Assembly: GCF_039962255.1 (NCBI RefSeq)
Contig: NZ_JAMPKY010000008.1
Location: 186,001-250,000, forward strand
Source of the DNA: Leptolyngbya subtilissima AS-A7
Lineage (GTDB): Bacteria > Cyanobacteriota > Cyanobacteriia > Phormidesmidales > Phormidesmidaceae
Direction of reading: 5' to 3'
DNA length: 64,000 nt
The notes beneath the pieces are model-generated. The model did not search any database. It worked only from the letters and a program-made list of their open reading frames with translations, and was not told where the DNA came from. Every line of letters starts with the position of its first letter. Positions within the stretch are counted from its first letter, which is position 1. The translations under genes were made by a program, and so were the position numbers. Below, piece by piece: positions 17,825 to 26,445 of the stretch.

Positions 17825-18475
17825 TTAATTTATAGCGTCGGCCAGTTCGCCCAAGGTCTCTAAGGCTTTACCAGCCCGGGCCTGCACAGCAGGAGTTTCG
17901 TCGTGGTGAAAGACCTGCTGAAGACAGGCAAGAATTGGTGGCTTTTGAGTTTCAGGCGCCGCTAGAGCTTTTGCTAGGCCTTCGAGAGCAGCCATTGCTG
18001 CATAGCGCACTACCCATTCTGGGTCCTGGGCAGCTCCAATTAGTACGCTAAGCACCTCTTGTTGAGATGAAGGCGCTTGGTCGGAAGGCAGCTTAGCCCA
18101 ATCGATGGTGCCCAACCCCCGTGCCGCGGCGCGGCGTACGCTCAGGGCAAAATCCCCTTTGGCCGTTTCTAGCAGCACGGGCAGGGCGCGCGGGTCGCCG
18201 ATCAGGGCTACGGCCCGGATGGCCCAGGCTCTAGCGCCGTAGTTATAACCATCAATTTGTTCCAACAGCGCAGGCACAGCGTCTTGGCCCAGGGCCACCA
18301 GCCCATCCACGGCGGCCACCGCAGCACCAGGGTTGTTATACCCCAAAACGGTTATGAGAGTAGGAATGGCGGCGACATCTTGAGCGGCTGCTAAATGATG
18401 GACCGCAACAACCATTGCGCCCTTAGAATCAGCGGCTTCGACCGCCCGAACTAGCTCTGCTACTGTCGCGCCCAC
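17825..18475 (-). CDS. cpcF: Phycocyanobilin lyase subunit CpcF
   Basis: A 216-aa HEAT-repeat protein, last gene of the cpc operon. With CpcE it forms the heterodimeric lyase that attaches phycocyanobilin to Cys84 of CpcA. Repeated helical pairs are visible (for example AIPTLITVLGYNNPGAAVAA, AVPALLEQIDGYNYGARAWA, ALPVLLETAKGDFALSVRRA). The last repeat ends near ARAGKALETLGEL. The start codon is GTG. It follows cpcE by 65 bp. No strong terminator is visible after it. Confidence 0.9.
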   Translation of the reverse strand: MGATVAELVRAVEAADSKGAMVVAVHHLAAAQDVAAIPTLITVLGYNNPGAAVAAVDGLVALGQDAVPALLEQIDGYNYGARAWAIRAVALIGDPRALPVLLETAKGDFALSVRRAAARGLGTIDWAKLPSDQAPSSQQEVLSVLIGAAQDPEWVVRYAAMAALEGLAKALAAPETQKPPILACLQQVFHHDETPAVQARAGKALETLGELADAIN

Positions 18476-18540
18476 AACTAACCGTTCTCCAGCCCTACTT
18501 GATACCCAATTAATTCGTTTGTGCTGCCAGCCCTCAGCCC

Positions 18541-19374
18541 TTACAGCAGCTCATCCATTAGTAACAATACCTGGCGGGCTTCATCCGTCAGGCCGCGCTG
18601 GGGAAACCCAATCTGCCGCAGGTGAGCGTCTAAAACTCCCTGAAGGGCAATCAGCTTAAGGCTGTTTTCGGCCAGGGTGGCGGCAATGGGTTGGGCGGCG
18701 GGCAAATAGCCAATCGCCCCTAAATCCATCATGGCCGATCGCCGCAGCTGCAGGTTGGGCTCTTGCAGGCGCTCTACTAGGCGATCGCAGTAGGTTGCCT
18801 GCCCCGTCAGCTGGTAGAGGGCACGGGTGGCGGCATTTTGCACTTGGGCCACCTCATGCTCTAAAAACGGGGTGATTTCGTCTACCGCATCGGTAGCACC
18901 CAGGGTGCCCAAGGCCTCTAGCACAGCGTTATAGGGCTGCACCAGGTGAGGTTTATCGGGCACCGCAACCGCAGCAGCAACCCCTCCAGCCAGCAGCGAT
19001 CGCAGCGCTGGAATCGCCTGAGGATCGCCCAGAGACTCTAGCGCTTGGGCAGCGGACTCACGCACGTAGTAGTCCTCGCACTCTAGACATTGAATCAGCG
19101 CCGGAACAACGGTGCGATCGCCCAGTTTTCCCAGTGCTCGAGCAGCATTGCGACGCAGCGGGTACCCCCCATCGGGGGCACGATCGCCCTCATCCTCCAA
19201 AGCCGACACCAGACCAGCAATCGCCTCGGGTTGGGCCACGCGAAAGCGCCCCAGCCACCAGGCAGCGTAGTAGCGCAGGCCGGTATCAGCGGTTTGGCGC
19301 AGGTTTTCGATGGCCTGCTCCACCGTCAGGGATTCTCCCTCGGCGTTGACCAACTGCTGCGGATTTTGTCCCAT
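18541..19374 (-). CDS. cpcE: Phycocyanobilin lyase subunit CpcE
   Basis: A 277-aa HEAT-repeat protein that partners CpcF in the CpcA-Cys84 bilin lyase. The typical opening is LTVEQAIENLRQTADTGLRY followed by YAAWWLGRFRV, then repeats such as VVPALIQCLECEDYYVRESA and AIPALRSLLAGG. The C-terminal half contains YQLTGQATYCDRLVERL and AMMDLGAIGYLPAA, which are family hallmarks. It lies between cpcD and cpcF on the same strand, as in many cyanobacteria. Confidence 0.92.
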   Translation of the reverse strand: MGQNPQQLVNAEGESLTVEQAIENLRQTADTGLRYYAAWWLGRFRVAQPEAIAGLVSALEDEGDRAPDGGYPLRRNAARALGKLGDRTVVPALIQCLECEDYYVRESAAQALESLGDPQAIPALRSLLAGGVAAAVAVPDKPHLVQPYNAVLEALGTLGATDAVDEITPFLEHEVAQVQNAATRALYQLTGQATYCDRLVERLQEPNLQLRRSAMMDLGAIGYLPAAQPIAATLAENSLKLIALQGVLDAHLRQIGFPQRGLTDEARQVLLLMDELL

Positions 19375-19413
19375 ACCTTAGTATGTCTCCAGCATTTGCA
19401 GACCCGTCTTAGC

Positions 19414-19638
19414 TTAGTCGGCCGACAAAGGCTGAATGCTGACGATTTTGCCGCCCATACGGGTAATGCGCTGCATTTCTTCGTTCATGCGGCTGTAGGG
19501 CACCTTGATAAAGGTGCTGCCGCTGTGACGAATGGGGTAGTTGTTTTGATCGGTGGCGTCGTTTTGACGCAGCCCCTCAACCTCGTAGAGAAAAATGCGG
19601 TTAGTAGTCTGACTGCCAAAGGCGTTTTGAGCGAGCAT
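19414..19638 (-). CDS. cpcD: Phycobilisome small rod-capping linker CpcD
   Basis: A 74-aa protein made of a single CpcD-type linker domain: FLYEVEGLRQ, the central STFIKVPYSRMNEEMQRITR and the end GKIVSIQPL. It terminates the phycocyanin rod and fixes its length. A good ribosome site (AGGAG) precedes the ATG. Operon position between the second cpcC and cpcE is typical. Confidence 0.93.
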   Translation of the reverse strand: MLAQNAFGSQTTNRIFLYEVEGLRQNDATDQNNYPIRHSGSTFIKVPYSRMNEEMQRITRMGGKIVSIQPLSAD

Positions 19639-19735
19639 AGGAAACTCTCCTGGTCGTTGCGAGATCTCGACGAATACGGCGTTTCAAGCATCCCTGGCGC
19701 ATTCTTTAGAGAATACGCCAGGGATAGCATCTGGT

Positions 19736-20611
19736 TTAGAGGCTAGCAGCGGTAACGTTGGTTACCCTACCACCCTGCTTATGAATCTGCTGAAGCTTGG
19801 CAGACAGCTGTTCGTAGGGCACCAGGTAGGCAGTATTGATGCGCCGTACCTTGGGATAGCGAGGCAGGTTAGCCCCAGACACCTCAATCCGGTAGACCTT
19901 GCCAGCACCAACACCGTAGGGGGTAGACCCACCTAGGGCCTGGCTGGGAGTATTCAGCTTGTTCGCCTGGGATGACCAGCCGGCAGCAGCACTGGTGGGG
20001 CTGATGATCGAAGACGAGGTGTTGCGGCCCAGTTCCCCAGCTAGGCGCGACTTTTTGCCGCCCGCCTGGGAAGTATCACTGGTGGCGTAGCCCCGATACA
20101 TTTGGAACATCCGGGTAAAGCCTACCGAACGCTGCCCCGCTTGATAAACAAAGCTGCGGTAGTAGGGCACTACGTTGTCGCCAAAGTTAGCCTGGTATTC
20201 TTCGCTGTCGATGAACGAGTCAACATCGGCATCGTAGCCCTGGGTCTCGTAGCGATCGAGGTGATCAACCACCTCAGACTCGTCATAGACGGCGCGACCG
20301 AGCAGGTGCTTGGTGTGCAGCTCAATCACACGGGTTTGGAAATTGCCGTAGAAGAATTTTTCTTTGTAGAGCTCAGACTTGGCCACAGCCCGCACAAAAT
20401 CGCGCACGCTGATGTAGCCATTCTTGAGCAGCGACTCGGCACCGACTAGGCGCTCAGATTTCATCAGGTAATCGTTACCCAACAGCTGGCGATACACGGC
20501 TCGGATGACCACATCGGCATCGTCGGGAGTCCAGTTGGCACGCAGCTCTACGGGCAGGGTTTCATCAAATGCAGCGGTTCCCAAACGGGATGCTGCCGTT
20601 GTAATAGGCAC
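19736..20611 (-). CDS. cpcC: Phycobilisome rod linker polypeptide CpcC (second copy)
   Basis: A 291-aa rod linker. Residues about 1-180 are the linker-polypeptide domain (PF00427 type), seen in [55 protein letters not shown] and [13 protein letters not shown]. Residues about 235-290 are a CpcD-like domain ([39 protein letters not shown]). Linkers of this type join phycocyanin hexamers in the rod. The paralogue just upstream differs in many positions, so each probably sits at a different rod position. Which is C1 or C2 cannot be settled by order alone. Confidence 0.92.
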   Translation of the reverse strand: MPITTAASRLGTAAFDETLPVELRANWTPDDADVVIRAVYRQLLGNDYLMKSERLVGAESLLKNGYISVRDFVRAVAKSELYKEKFFYGNFQTRVIELHTKHLLGRAVYDESEVVDHLDRYETQGYDADVDSFIDSEEYQANFGDNVVPYYRSFVYQAGQRSVGFTRMFQMYRGYATSDTSQAGGKKSRLAGELGRNTSSSIISPTSAAAGWSSQANKLNTPSQALGGSTPYGVGAGKVYRIEVSGANLPRYPKVRRINTAYLVPYEQLSAKLQQIHKQGGRVTNVTAASL

Positions 20612-20813
20612 AGGATTATCCTCCTTATCAACACAGTGAGCGTGAGCTCAATCTACACAGGCAGAATAAAAAAGGCGCAGTACTCAAGTTAGGTCTCCTT
20701 GAAGTGAGCGAGCTAAGGCCTAAACCCTAGATGACTCATTCCCAGGTGATCACCAACACGGTCTGCAAAAGCAAGACCAAGCACTCCGCCATATGAGGTA
20801 TTAAAGCCGCAGC

Positions 20814-21629
20814 CTAGGCCAGGTCGACTTTAGTTACCCGACCGCCGGAGCGGTTAACTTGTTGAAGTTTGCGAGACAGCTGCTCGTAGGGCACCAAAAA
20901 CTCGGTGCAGGTGCGACGCACCTGGGGACGACCCGGCACAGTGGCCTGGGTAACCCGCACCCGATAGAGCTTCTCGCGATCGCCTCCAGACCCGCCGACA
21001 ATAGCGGCTCCGGTAGCTCCGCGGCCTACAGGCGACGAAGAGTTTTTAGCAATTTCAGACACGAGCTGTGAACGAACGCCCCCCTGGGCACGATCGCTGG
21101 TGCCGTAGCCCCGATAGAGCTGAAAGAAGCGGGTAAACCCGACCGTCTTTTGGCTCCGCTGGGTTAGGTGGCCGCGATAGTAGGGCACCACATTGTCACC
21201 AAAGTTATCGCGGTACTCTTGGGAATCAATATAGGAATTGATTTCCGCAGCGTAGCCATCGGTGTTATAAAGGTCGGTGTGAAAGGCGATTTCGTCTTGG
21301 CCGTAGGGTGCCCGACCCAGCAGGTGCTTGTAGTTCAGCTCGATAAAGCGATTCTGTGGCCCGCTCAGGAAAAACTTATCCCGATATAGGTCAGACAGGG
21401 CCAAAGCCCGCACAAAATCTCGAACTGAAATAGCTCCCTGCCGTAGCAAAGACTCGGCGTTGGTATTACGCTCGCTGGCCATGATGTACTGGTTGCCAAA
21501 GACCTGACGGTAAGCAGCACGAATTGCTGCCTCCACATCGCCTTCGATCCAGTTAGGCCGCAGCTCTACCCGCATCGACTCGTCGTAGGGCGAAACGCCA
21601 AGGCGTCCCGCCGCAGTGGTTACTGCCAT
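20814..21629 (-). CDS. cpcC: Phycobilisome rod linker polypeptide CpcC (first copy)
   Basis: A 271-aa rod linker with the same two-domain plan: PF00427 type at about residues 1-180 ([65 protein letters not shown]) and a CpcD-like end ([38 protein letters not shown]). The start at 21629 is fixed by an AGGAGG site 4 bp upstream; an earlier in-frame ATG is less likely. It follows cpcA, separated by a 102-bp spacer containing an inverted repeat that may lower linker expression relative to cpcBA. Confidence 0.93.
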   Translation of the reverse strand: MAVTTAAGRLGVSPYDESMRVELRPNWIEGDVEAAIRAAYRQVFGNQYIMASERNTNAESLLRQGAISVRDFVRALALSDLYRDKFFLSGPQNRFIELNYKHLLGRAPYGQDEIAFHTDLYNTDGYAAEINSYIDSQEYRDNFGDNVVPYYRGHLTQRSQKTVGFTRFFQLYRGYGTSDRAQGGVRSQLVSEIAKNSSSPVGRGATGAAIVGGSGGDREKLYRVRVTQATVPGRPQVRRTCTEFLVPYEQLSRKLQQVNRSGGRVTKVDLA

Positions 21630-21662
21630 GGTTGCCTCCTTGAGCGTATATAGATACAACAA

Positions 21663-21721
21663 TGCCCGGAGCAGCAAACAATCGCTAACAATGCGCTAAC
21701 AACTGTCTGCCCCTCCGGGCA
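21663..21721 (-). promoter_or_regulatory. Inverted repeat between cpcA and cpcC
   Basis: Perfect 9-bp arms (21663-21671 and 21713-21721) enclose 41 nt and lie directly after the cpcA stop. No T-run follows, so it is not a standard terminator. Partial termination or mRNA 3'-end protection between subunit and linker genes is known in other cpc operons; this role is inferred here. Confidence 0.45.
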
Positions 21722-21731
21722 AATGGCCAAC

Positions 21732-22220
21732 CTAGCTTAGAGCGTTGATGGCGTAGTCGATGTAGGAGTTGGCTTCGGTGGCTGCGTCGCCAGAGAGACC
21801 GTGGTTAGCTTTGATGTACTTCAGAGCTTCCACGTACCAGCTGGGGGATAGTTCGAAGGTGCTGTTGATTTCGTCGAGGCCAGCAACCAGGTACTCATCC
21901 ATGGGGCCAGTACCGCCAGCTACGCAGCAGTAGGTGACCATGCGGAGGTAGTAGCCGATGTCGCGGGCGCACTTGCCTTTGCCACGCTCATCAGAAGCGT
22001 AGTTAGCTCCCTGCATTTGGGTGGTGTAGGGAAACTTGTTGTACACAGCTTGAGCAGCGCCGCTGACTAGAGAATCAGCTTTGTTGGTCAGAGCTTTAGC
22101 AGCTTCCAGACCAGCGGTGGCTTGACGTAGACGGCCAAAAGCAACTTGCAGTTCAGAAGCGCTCAGAAAGCGACCTTGAGAATCGGCTGCTGCAACAGCT
22201 TCGGTTAATGGGGTTTTCAT
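21732..22220 (-). CDS. cpcA: Phycocyanin alpha subunit
   Basis: The 162-aa alpha subunit of C-phycocyanin, the main rod antenna protein. The start [20 protein letters not shown] and the length are standard. The bilin-binding Cys84 lies in [15 protein letters not shown]. No second chromophore cysteine of the phycoerythrin type is present, so one phycocyanobilin is expected. It sits 100 bp after cpcB. The lyase genes for Cys84 (cpcE, cpcF) are in the same operon. Confidence 0.97.
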   Translation of the reverse strand: MKTPLTEAVAAADSQGRFLSASELQVAFGRLRQATAGLEAAKALTNKADSLVSGAAQAVYNKFPYTTQMQGANYASDERGKGKCARDIGYYLRMVTYCCVAGGTGPMDEYLVAGLDEINSTFELSPSWYVEALKYIKANHGLSGDAATEANSYIDYAINALS

Positions 22221-22320
22221 AGTCTAAGATTCTCCTTAAATTGTCTTCACAGCAAACGAACAGGCAGTGAGAATTAAGCCAAATTGGCTCAACTCAAGTG
22301 AGGTTCAATTTAGGCTGAAC

Positions 22321-22839
22321 CTAGGCAACAGCTGCAGCAGCCAGGTCGAAGTAGCTACCGATCTCAGAGTAGAGGGAGCTGCAATCGCCTTGGGTGATGC
22401 CGTTGGTGTCAGAGACGATACCGATAGCGGCAGCCTTCATTTTCTCAACGCCAGCGGCTACGGAAGCACCGGGGGTACCCAGAGCAACGTAGGTCTCGCG
22501 CAGGCCGTTCAGGCAGCGATCGTTGAGGACGCTAGCATCGCCAGTGAAGGTAGCGTAGGTCACATAGCGCAGGATGATTTCCATGTCGCGCAGGCAAGCA
22601 GCCATACGGCGGTTGGTGTAAGCGTTGCCGCCGGGAGCGATGAGCTGGGGCTGTTCGGCAAACAGAGCGCGAGCGGCATCAGACACGATCTTGGAAGCGC
22701 TACCGGTCATGCGGTTAACAGCATCGATCCGCTTGAGACCGTCGCCGGTAACACGGGATAGAGCATCTAGCTGATCGCTAGACAGAAAATCTCCTCGTGC
22801 ATCAGCCTGAGAAACAACCTTAGTATATGCGTCAAACAT
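22321..22839 (-). CDS. cpcB: Phycocyanin beta subunit
   Basis: The 172-aa beta subunit of C-phycocyanin. The start at 22839 (MFDAYTKVV) is preceded by an AGGAGA ribosome site; a longer in-frame start has no family support. Chromophore cysteines are Cys82 ([12 protein letters not shown]) and Cys153 ([12 protein letters not shown]). Asn72 in [10 protein letters not shown] is the residue that is N-methylated in the family. First gene of the cpc operon. Cys82 is normally loaded by a CpcS-type lyase, and a cpcS gene lies upstream on the opposite strand. Confidence 0.97.
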   Translation of the reverse strand: MFDAYTKVVSQADARGDFLSSDQLDALSRVTGDGLKRIDAVNRMTGSASKIVSDAARALFAEQPQLIAPGGNAYTNRRMAACLRDMEIILRYVTYATFTGDASVLNDRCLNGLRETYVALGTPGASVAAGVEKMKAAAIGIVSDTNGITQGDCSSLYSEIGSYFDLAAAAVA

Positions 22840-23555
22840 CGACTCAAATCTCCTAATTTTTGTCGCTGAGTTGCTTGAAAAAGGTCCGAGGACCAAGTTA
22901 ATCATTAGTTCAGCCGGAGCTGTCTAACCAATCTATAGGAAGGATCTTAAAGATCAGCGTGCTCGGTTTTCTCATCTAGTTTACATTTCTTCAAGGTTGT
23001 TCAAGCTTCTACACATTCGGCTCAACAGTCTCAAAGGGAAGGCAGATGAGATAAGGAAAGGCGTCTCTGTAAGAGATCCGCAACATTCCTCGAAACCGTT
23101 GCCTGAATTGGCTTTCGCTAATTCAATTAACCCTCCAAAGATGTTTATACACCGCTGGTGTGTCTTTGTCTTTTACAAGTTATTAAGAGAAAGTGACCCT
23201 TACGATGGGGGCAAAGCGAAAGAATTCTGCTATTTCAAGCACTCTAGGGGCTTTGAATTGGGTTCAAGTCTTCTCAGATAACGTAACATTCCGCAACATT
23301 GCGACTAGGAATGGAGCTAGATTTGCAGGGGTTAAAGACTTTCATCGGGAGCGCGATCGCCATTCCCTACCCCAATTGTGATGCTCAGTAGACACTCTGC
23401 TGGCGGCGACTAGCCCAAGCCGCCTCTGACCTAGCCGCTGCAATGGCCCGCAGACAGCGGTAAGATCCAGATAGGTCGACCCGGTGTCGGCTGTATTAGA
23501 TTGCTAATCCTGAGCACGCCAGTTAGTAACAGTTAAGACAGTAGAGACCTGCCCC
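22840..23555. promoter_or_regulatory. cpc operon leader and promoter region, shared with divergent cpcS
   Basis: A 716-bp spacer between the divergent cpcB and cpcS. A long AT-richer leader before cpcB is usual for phycocyanin operons, which are strongly expressed and light regulated. I cannot place -35/-10 boxes with confidence. A 13-bp palindrome lies at 22943-22955. The short reading frames within it do not look like genes. Confidence 0.55.
22943..22955. promoter_or_regulatory. Palindrome upstream of cpcB (operator candidate)
   Basis: GATCTTAAAGATC is a perfect 6-bp inverted repeat around one base, about 105 bp upstream of the cpcB start. It could be a protein-binding site or a small leader hairpin; this is inference from symmetry only. 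Confidence 0.3.
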
Positions 23556-24143
23556 ATGGACGTAATGGACTTTTTCCGCATGAGTGCGGGCCAGTGGAAT
23601 TCTCAACGCACTACCCACCACCTGCCCTTTCGCCGGGCTGAGCTGGGCGGGTCCACTATTGCCGTGGAGGCATTGGACGCCGGACATCCCAGCGTGATAG
23701 AAATTTGTAACCTGCATGAGGTCGACCCCACCCTTGCCGTCGGCGGTGCGCTTGTTACCTGGCAAGGGGCAATGGCTTGGGATAAAGAGGACGAGAACCA
23801 CGAAGGCAGCACTGTGTTTGCCCTAGTGCCCGATGCTGACGACCCCAGCCGCGGCCAGCTGCTGCGCGAGCGAGGCTATGCCGAAATTGTGCCTGTGATT
23901 GGCCGTTACGAAATCGACGGCGACGAAGGATTGCTGCTGATTACTGAGTACGAAACTATGAGCTCGGTAGAACGCTTTTGGTTTGCCAACCCCAACCTGC
24001 GCCTGCGCACTAGCGTGGTGAAGCGGTTTGGCGGCTTTAGTACCGCCTCGTTCTGCGCCGAATCTCGGCTAGCTGCACCAGCTGCCGAAGCCGAGGGCGC
24101 AAAAGAACAAGCGTTGGCGCCTGTGTCGGCCTTTGGTTGGTAA
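23556..24143 (+). CDS. cpcS: Phycobiliprotein lyase, CpcS/CpeS family
   Basis: A 195-aa lipocalin-fold bilin lyase. The family attaches phycocyanobilin to Cys82/84 of beta subunits and allophycocyanin subunits. Family marks are the opening MDFFRMSAGQWNSQRTTHHL, the middle ITEYETMSSVERFWFANPNL and the C-terminal GGFSTASFCAESRL. The last 25 residues are an Ala/Glu-rich tail. The ATG used has no clear Shine-Dalgarno; an ATG three codons later is equally possible. It is divergent from cpcB, whose product it probably modifies, and ends at a strong terminator. Confidence 0.9.
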   Translation: MDVMDFFRMSAGQWNSQRTTHHLPFRRAELGGSTIAVEALDAGHPSVIEICNLHEVDPTLAVGGALVTWQGAMAWDKEDENHEGSTVFALVPDADDPSRGQLLRERGYAEIVPVIGRYEIDGDEGLLLITEYETMSSVERFWFANPNLRLRTSVVKRFGGFSTASFCAESRLAAPAAEAEGAKEQALAPVSAFGW

Positions 24144-24190
24144 GAAGCTGAGTCGGTCACACAGCTCGGTAGCCCCTATAGCTTGAATGA

Positions 24191-24224
24191 AAAACCCCTC
24201 TTCAAATCTGTGAAGAGGGGTTTT
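24191..24224 (+). terminator. Rho-independent terminator after cpcS
   Basis: A perfect 14-bp stem (24191-24204 and 24211-24224) with a 6-nt loop; the right arm ends in four T. Confidence 0.88.
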
Positions 24225-24619
24225 ATGTAGGCATGTGGATTTAAAGGGGCTAAATCCCTGCTCTCATCGTCAAGTCTGATGCTGCATCAATAAGCTGACC
24301 TCGCTTCGGTGGATTGAGGCTGAGGACTCGATCAGAAATTTACTCTATCACTCCAATGGCGCATTCAATTCTTTTTTGAGAAGAAAATAACTGAACCTTT
24401 CTTATTTGAAGAAACATAACTGATTGTTACTCTCTCTATCGAAATAAGAATACTTAATCACCCTATCCCGTAGGCTAAGCCTTAACCATTCCCGACCATT
24501 TTCAAACTTAAAAATCAAAGCTTTTTAAGCAGCGAGAACGGTAGTAGGTCGTCTATTTTCTGCGGCCTCAAATTGAGATAGAGATTCTGTTTTATTTTCC
24601 ACGTGGAGGAAAAATAGTT
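24225..24619 (+). promoter_or_regulatory. AT-rich upstream region of cpcL
   Basis: About 395 bp, AT-richer than its surroundings, between the cpcS terminator and the GTG start of cpcL; it should carry the cpcL promoter. At its end TTTTCC (24595-24600) can pair with GGAAAA (24608-24613), a hairpin that covers part of the GGAGGA ribosome site (24605-24610). No RNA gene is recognised. Confidence 0.45.
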
Positions 24620-25378
24620 GTGACTTTGCCACTATTAGCCTATGCCCCCAGCAGTCAAAACCAGCGCGTTGAGGGCTATGAGGTGCCAGGAGACGAGCAT
24701 TCTAGGATTTTTACCCTAGATAAAACTTCTTCCCCCACCGATGTGGATGTGCTCGATATGGATGCCTTAATTTCGGCAGCCTATCGGCAGATATTCCATG
24801 AGCAACAAATGCTAAAAAGCAATCGCCAAATCCTGCTGGAATCGCAGCTGCGCGGCGGTTTGATTTCAGTAAAAGACTTTGTACGCGGGCTAGCGACATC
24901 TGATGCCTTTCGCACCTGGAACTACGAGGTCAACAACAACTATCGCTTTGTAGAATTGTGTGTGCAGCGGTTGCTGGGTCGCCAAGTCTACGACGACAAA
25001 GAAACCCTGGCTTGGTCAATTGTGTTGGCCACTAAGGGGGTTGAAGGGCTGGTAGATGCCCTGATGGGCAGCGAAGAGTACACCACAAATTTCGGGGAAG
25101 GTACAGTTCCTTACCAGCGGCGGCGGGTATTGCCTCAGCATGCTCAGGGCGATCTGCCCTTTGAGCGGATGCCCCGCTACGCCCACGATCACCTAACTCA
25201 GCTAGAGTCGTTGGGCTATGACTTCTCAGCCGATCGCCGCCTAGCTCAGAGCGACTGGATGGAGACTCCTGACGCGGTACGCAAAGTTGCTGGGGCAATT
25301 ACCGCTGGGCTGGCCATCTTCCTGAGTTTGGTTGCGATCGCAACCATCTTTTCGTGGTTCGGCTGGATTTCTCTCTAA
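24620..25378 (+). CDS. cpcL: Membrane-type phycobilisome rod linker CpcL (CpcG2)
   Basis: A 252-aa linker with a GTG start preceded by GGAGGA. Residues about 45-190 form the linker-polypeptide domain (MDALISAAYRQIFHEQQML, GLISVKDFVRGLATSDAF, RFVELCVQRLLGRQVYDDKE, NFGEGTVPYQRRR). The C-terminus lacks a CpcD domain and instead ends in a hydrophobic helix (AGAITAGLAIFLSLVAIATI and then FSWFGWISL), residues about 226-252. This is the plan of CpcL/CpcG2, which anchors core-less phycocyanin rods to the thylakoid membrane, serving photosystem I or the NDH-1 complex. The ordinary rod-core CpcG is not in the window. A terminator follows. Confidence 0.9.
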   Translation: MTLPLLAYAPSSQNQRVEGYEVPGDEHSRIFTLDKTSSPTDVDVLDMDALISAAYRQIFHEQQMLKSNRQILLESQLRGGLISVKDFVRGLATSDAFRTWNYEVNNNYRFVELCVQRLLGRQVYDDKETLAWSIVLATKGVEGLVDALMGSEEYTTNFGEGTVPYQRRRVLPQHAQGDLPFERMPRYAHDHLTQLESLGYDFSADRRLAQSDWMETPDAVRKVAGAITAGLAIFLSLVAIATIFSWFGWISL

Positions 25379-25422
25379 ACCACCGGCTCTGTTGGCCAAA
25401 AGTTTGTCCGCGCCTGTAGCTG

Positions 25423-25454
25423 AAGCCCTCCGTAACTATCGGGGGGCTTTTTTT
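25423..25454 (+). terminator. Rho-independent terminator after cpcL
   Basis: A 10-bp stem with one G-U pair (25423-25432 and 25440-25449), a 7-nt loop and a run of seven T. Confidence 0.85.
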
Positions 25455-25497
25455 GCGTCGGGCGCGGGCGATGACCACAACCAAAACAAATTGCTGA

Positions 25498-26268
25498 TTA
25501 CAAAGCAATATCTAAGAACATCATGATCACAAAGCCACCCATGAGGCCGAGGGTGCCCCGCTGGCCAAAAGCCTTTTGATCAATATCGGGGATAATTTCG
25601 TCGACAATGACGAACAGCATGGCTCCGGCGGCAAAGCCCATGGCCCAAGGCAGAGCAGCCTGGGCAAAGGTAATAACAGCGGCACCAAACAGGCCACCAA
25701 TCGGCTCAATTAAGCCCGTCAATGACGAAACCGCAAAGGCCTGACGAGGGGCATAGCCAATGTCGCGCAGGGCGATCGCCACCACCAGCCCCTCCGGAAT
25801 ATTCTGCAGCGCAATGCCTAAAGCCAGCGCGATCGCCCCGGCCTGCTCACCACCGCCAAAGCCTACGCCTACCGCTAGGCCTTCGGGGAAATTGTGCAGG
25901 GCGATCGCGATCACAAACAGCCAGATGCGCTTGATGTTTTGAGCCTCTGGCCCCTCTGGCCCCTTAAAAAAATGCTCGTGGGGAAAAACATTGTGGGCTC
26001 CCCACAAAAACGCGCCGCCAAGCAGAACCCCAGTGACCATGACTAGGGCGGCGATCGGGCCGGGATAGCCTAGGGCGATCGCCGCATCGGTACCGGGCAA
26101 AATCAGCGAAAAGGACGTGGCCGCCAGCATCATGCCGCCGCCAATGCCCAGCAAAATACCCTGGGTACGCTCTGACGGGTCGAAGGGCAGCAGCACCGGC
26201 AGCGCGCCAATGCTTGTACTCATGCCGGCAAAGAGACTCGCGAGGAATCCAGAGGCTAGGGGGTTCAT
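25498..26268 (-). CDS. ZIP family metal transporter
   Basis: A 256-aa polytopic membrane protein with about eight TM segments. The two metal-binding helices are visible: HNFPEGLAVGVGFGGG in TM4 and NIPEGLVVAIAL in TM5, both carrying the histidine/glutamate/asparagine set of ZIP transporters. A histidine-containing loop (NVFPHEHFFKGPEGPE) lies between TM3 and TM4. ZIP proteins import Zn2+, Fe2+ or Mn2+; the metal here is unknown. It is divergent from avtA, and the 5' leader directly before its ATG is C/T-rich with no ribosome site. Confidence 0.92.
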   Translation of the reverse strand: MNPLASGFLASLFAGMSTSIGALPVLLPFDPSERTQGILLGIGGGMMLAATSFSLILPGTDAAIALGYPGPIAALVMVTGVLLGGAFLWGAHNVFPHEHFFKGPEGPEAQNIKRIWLFVIAIALHNFPEGLAVGVGFGGGEQAGAIALALGIALQNIPEGLVVAIALRDIGYAPRQAFAVSSLTGLIEPIGGLFGAAVITFAQAALPWAMGFAAGAMLFVIVDEIIPDIDQKAFGQRGTLGLMGGFVIMMFLDIAL

Positions 26269-26445
26269 GGGGTGGATGGGTGGATGGGTAGAGGGAGTAG
26301 GTCACTCAGAGTTAGACGGCGGTAGGCTGCTAGGCCCAGCGAGGTTACTATACTAGTCTCACTATCTTTAGTAGAGCAGTAGAACGAACTACACCCAGGG
26401 CACCCATCCACCCCTTACCCATCCACCTCTCACCCCTCACTCCCT
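26269..26445. repeat. Low-complexity inverted repeat region between divergent genes
   Basis: Both ends of this spacer carry GGATGGGT-type repeats in opposite orientation. GGGGTGGATGGGTG at 26269-26282 is the exact complement of 26401-26414, and 26279-26290 is complementary to 26416-26427. As a result both genes have C/T-rich leaders directly before their ATG. The middle (26300-26400) should hold the promoters. Confidence 0.6.

Noticed and set aside
22997-23381. Two overlapping open frames in the cpcB-cpcS spacer
   Set aside because: Neither has a ribosome site or a protein-like composition; the region is better explained as the cpc promoter and leader.
22840-23555. Riboswitch or small RNA in the long cpc leader
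   Set aside because: I could not match any known riboswitch core or a strong structured segment by eye.
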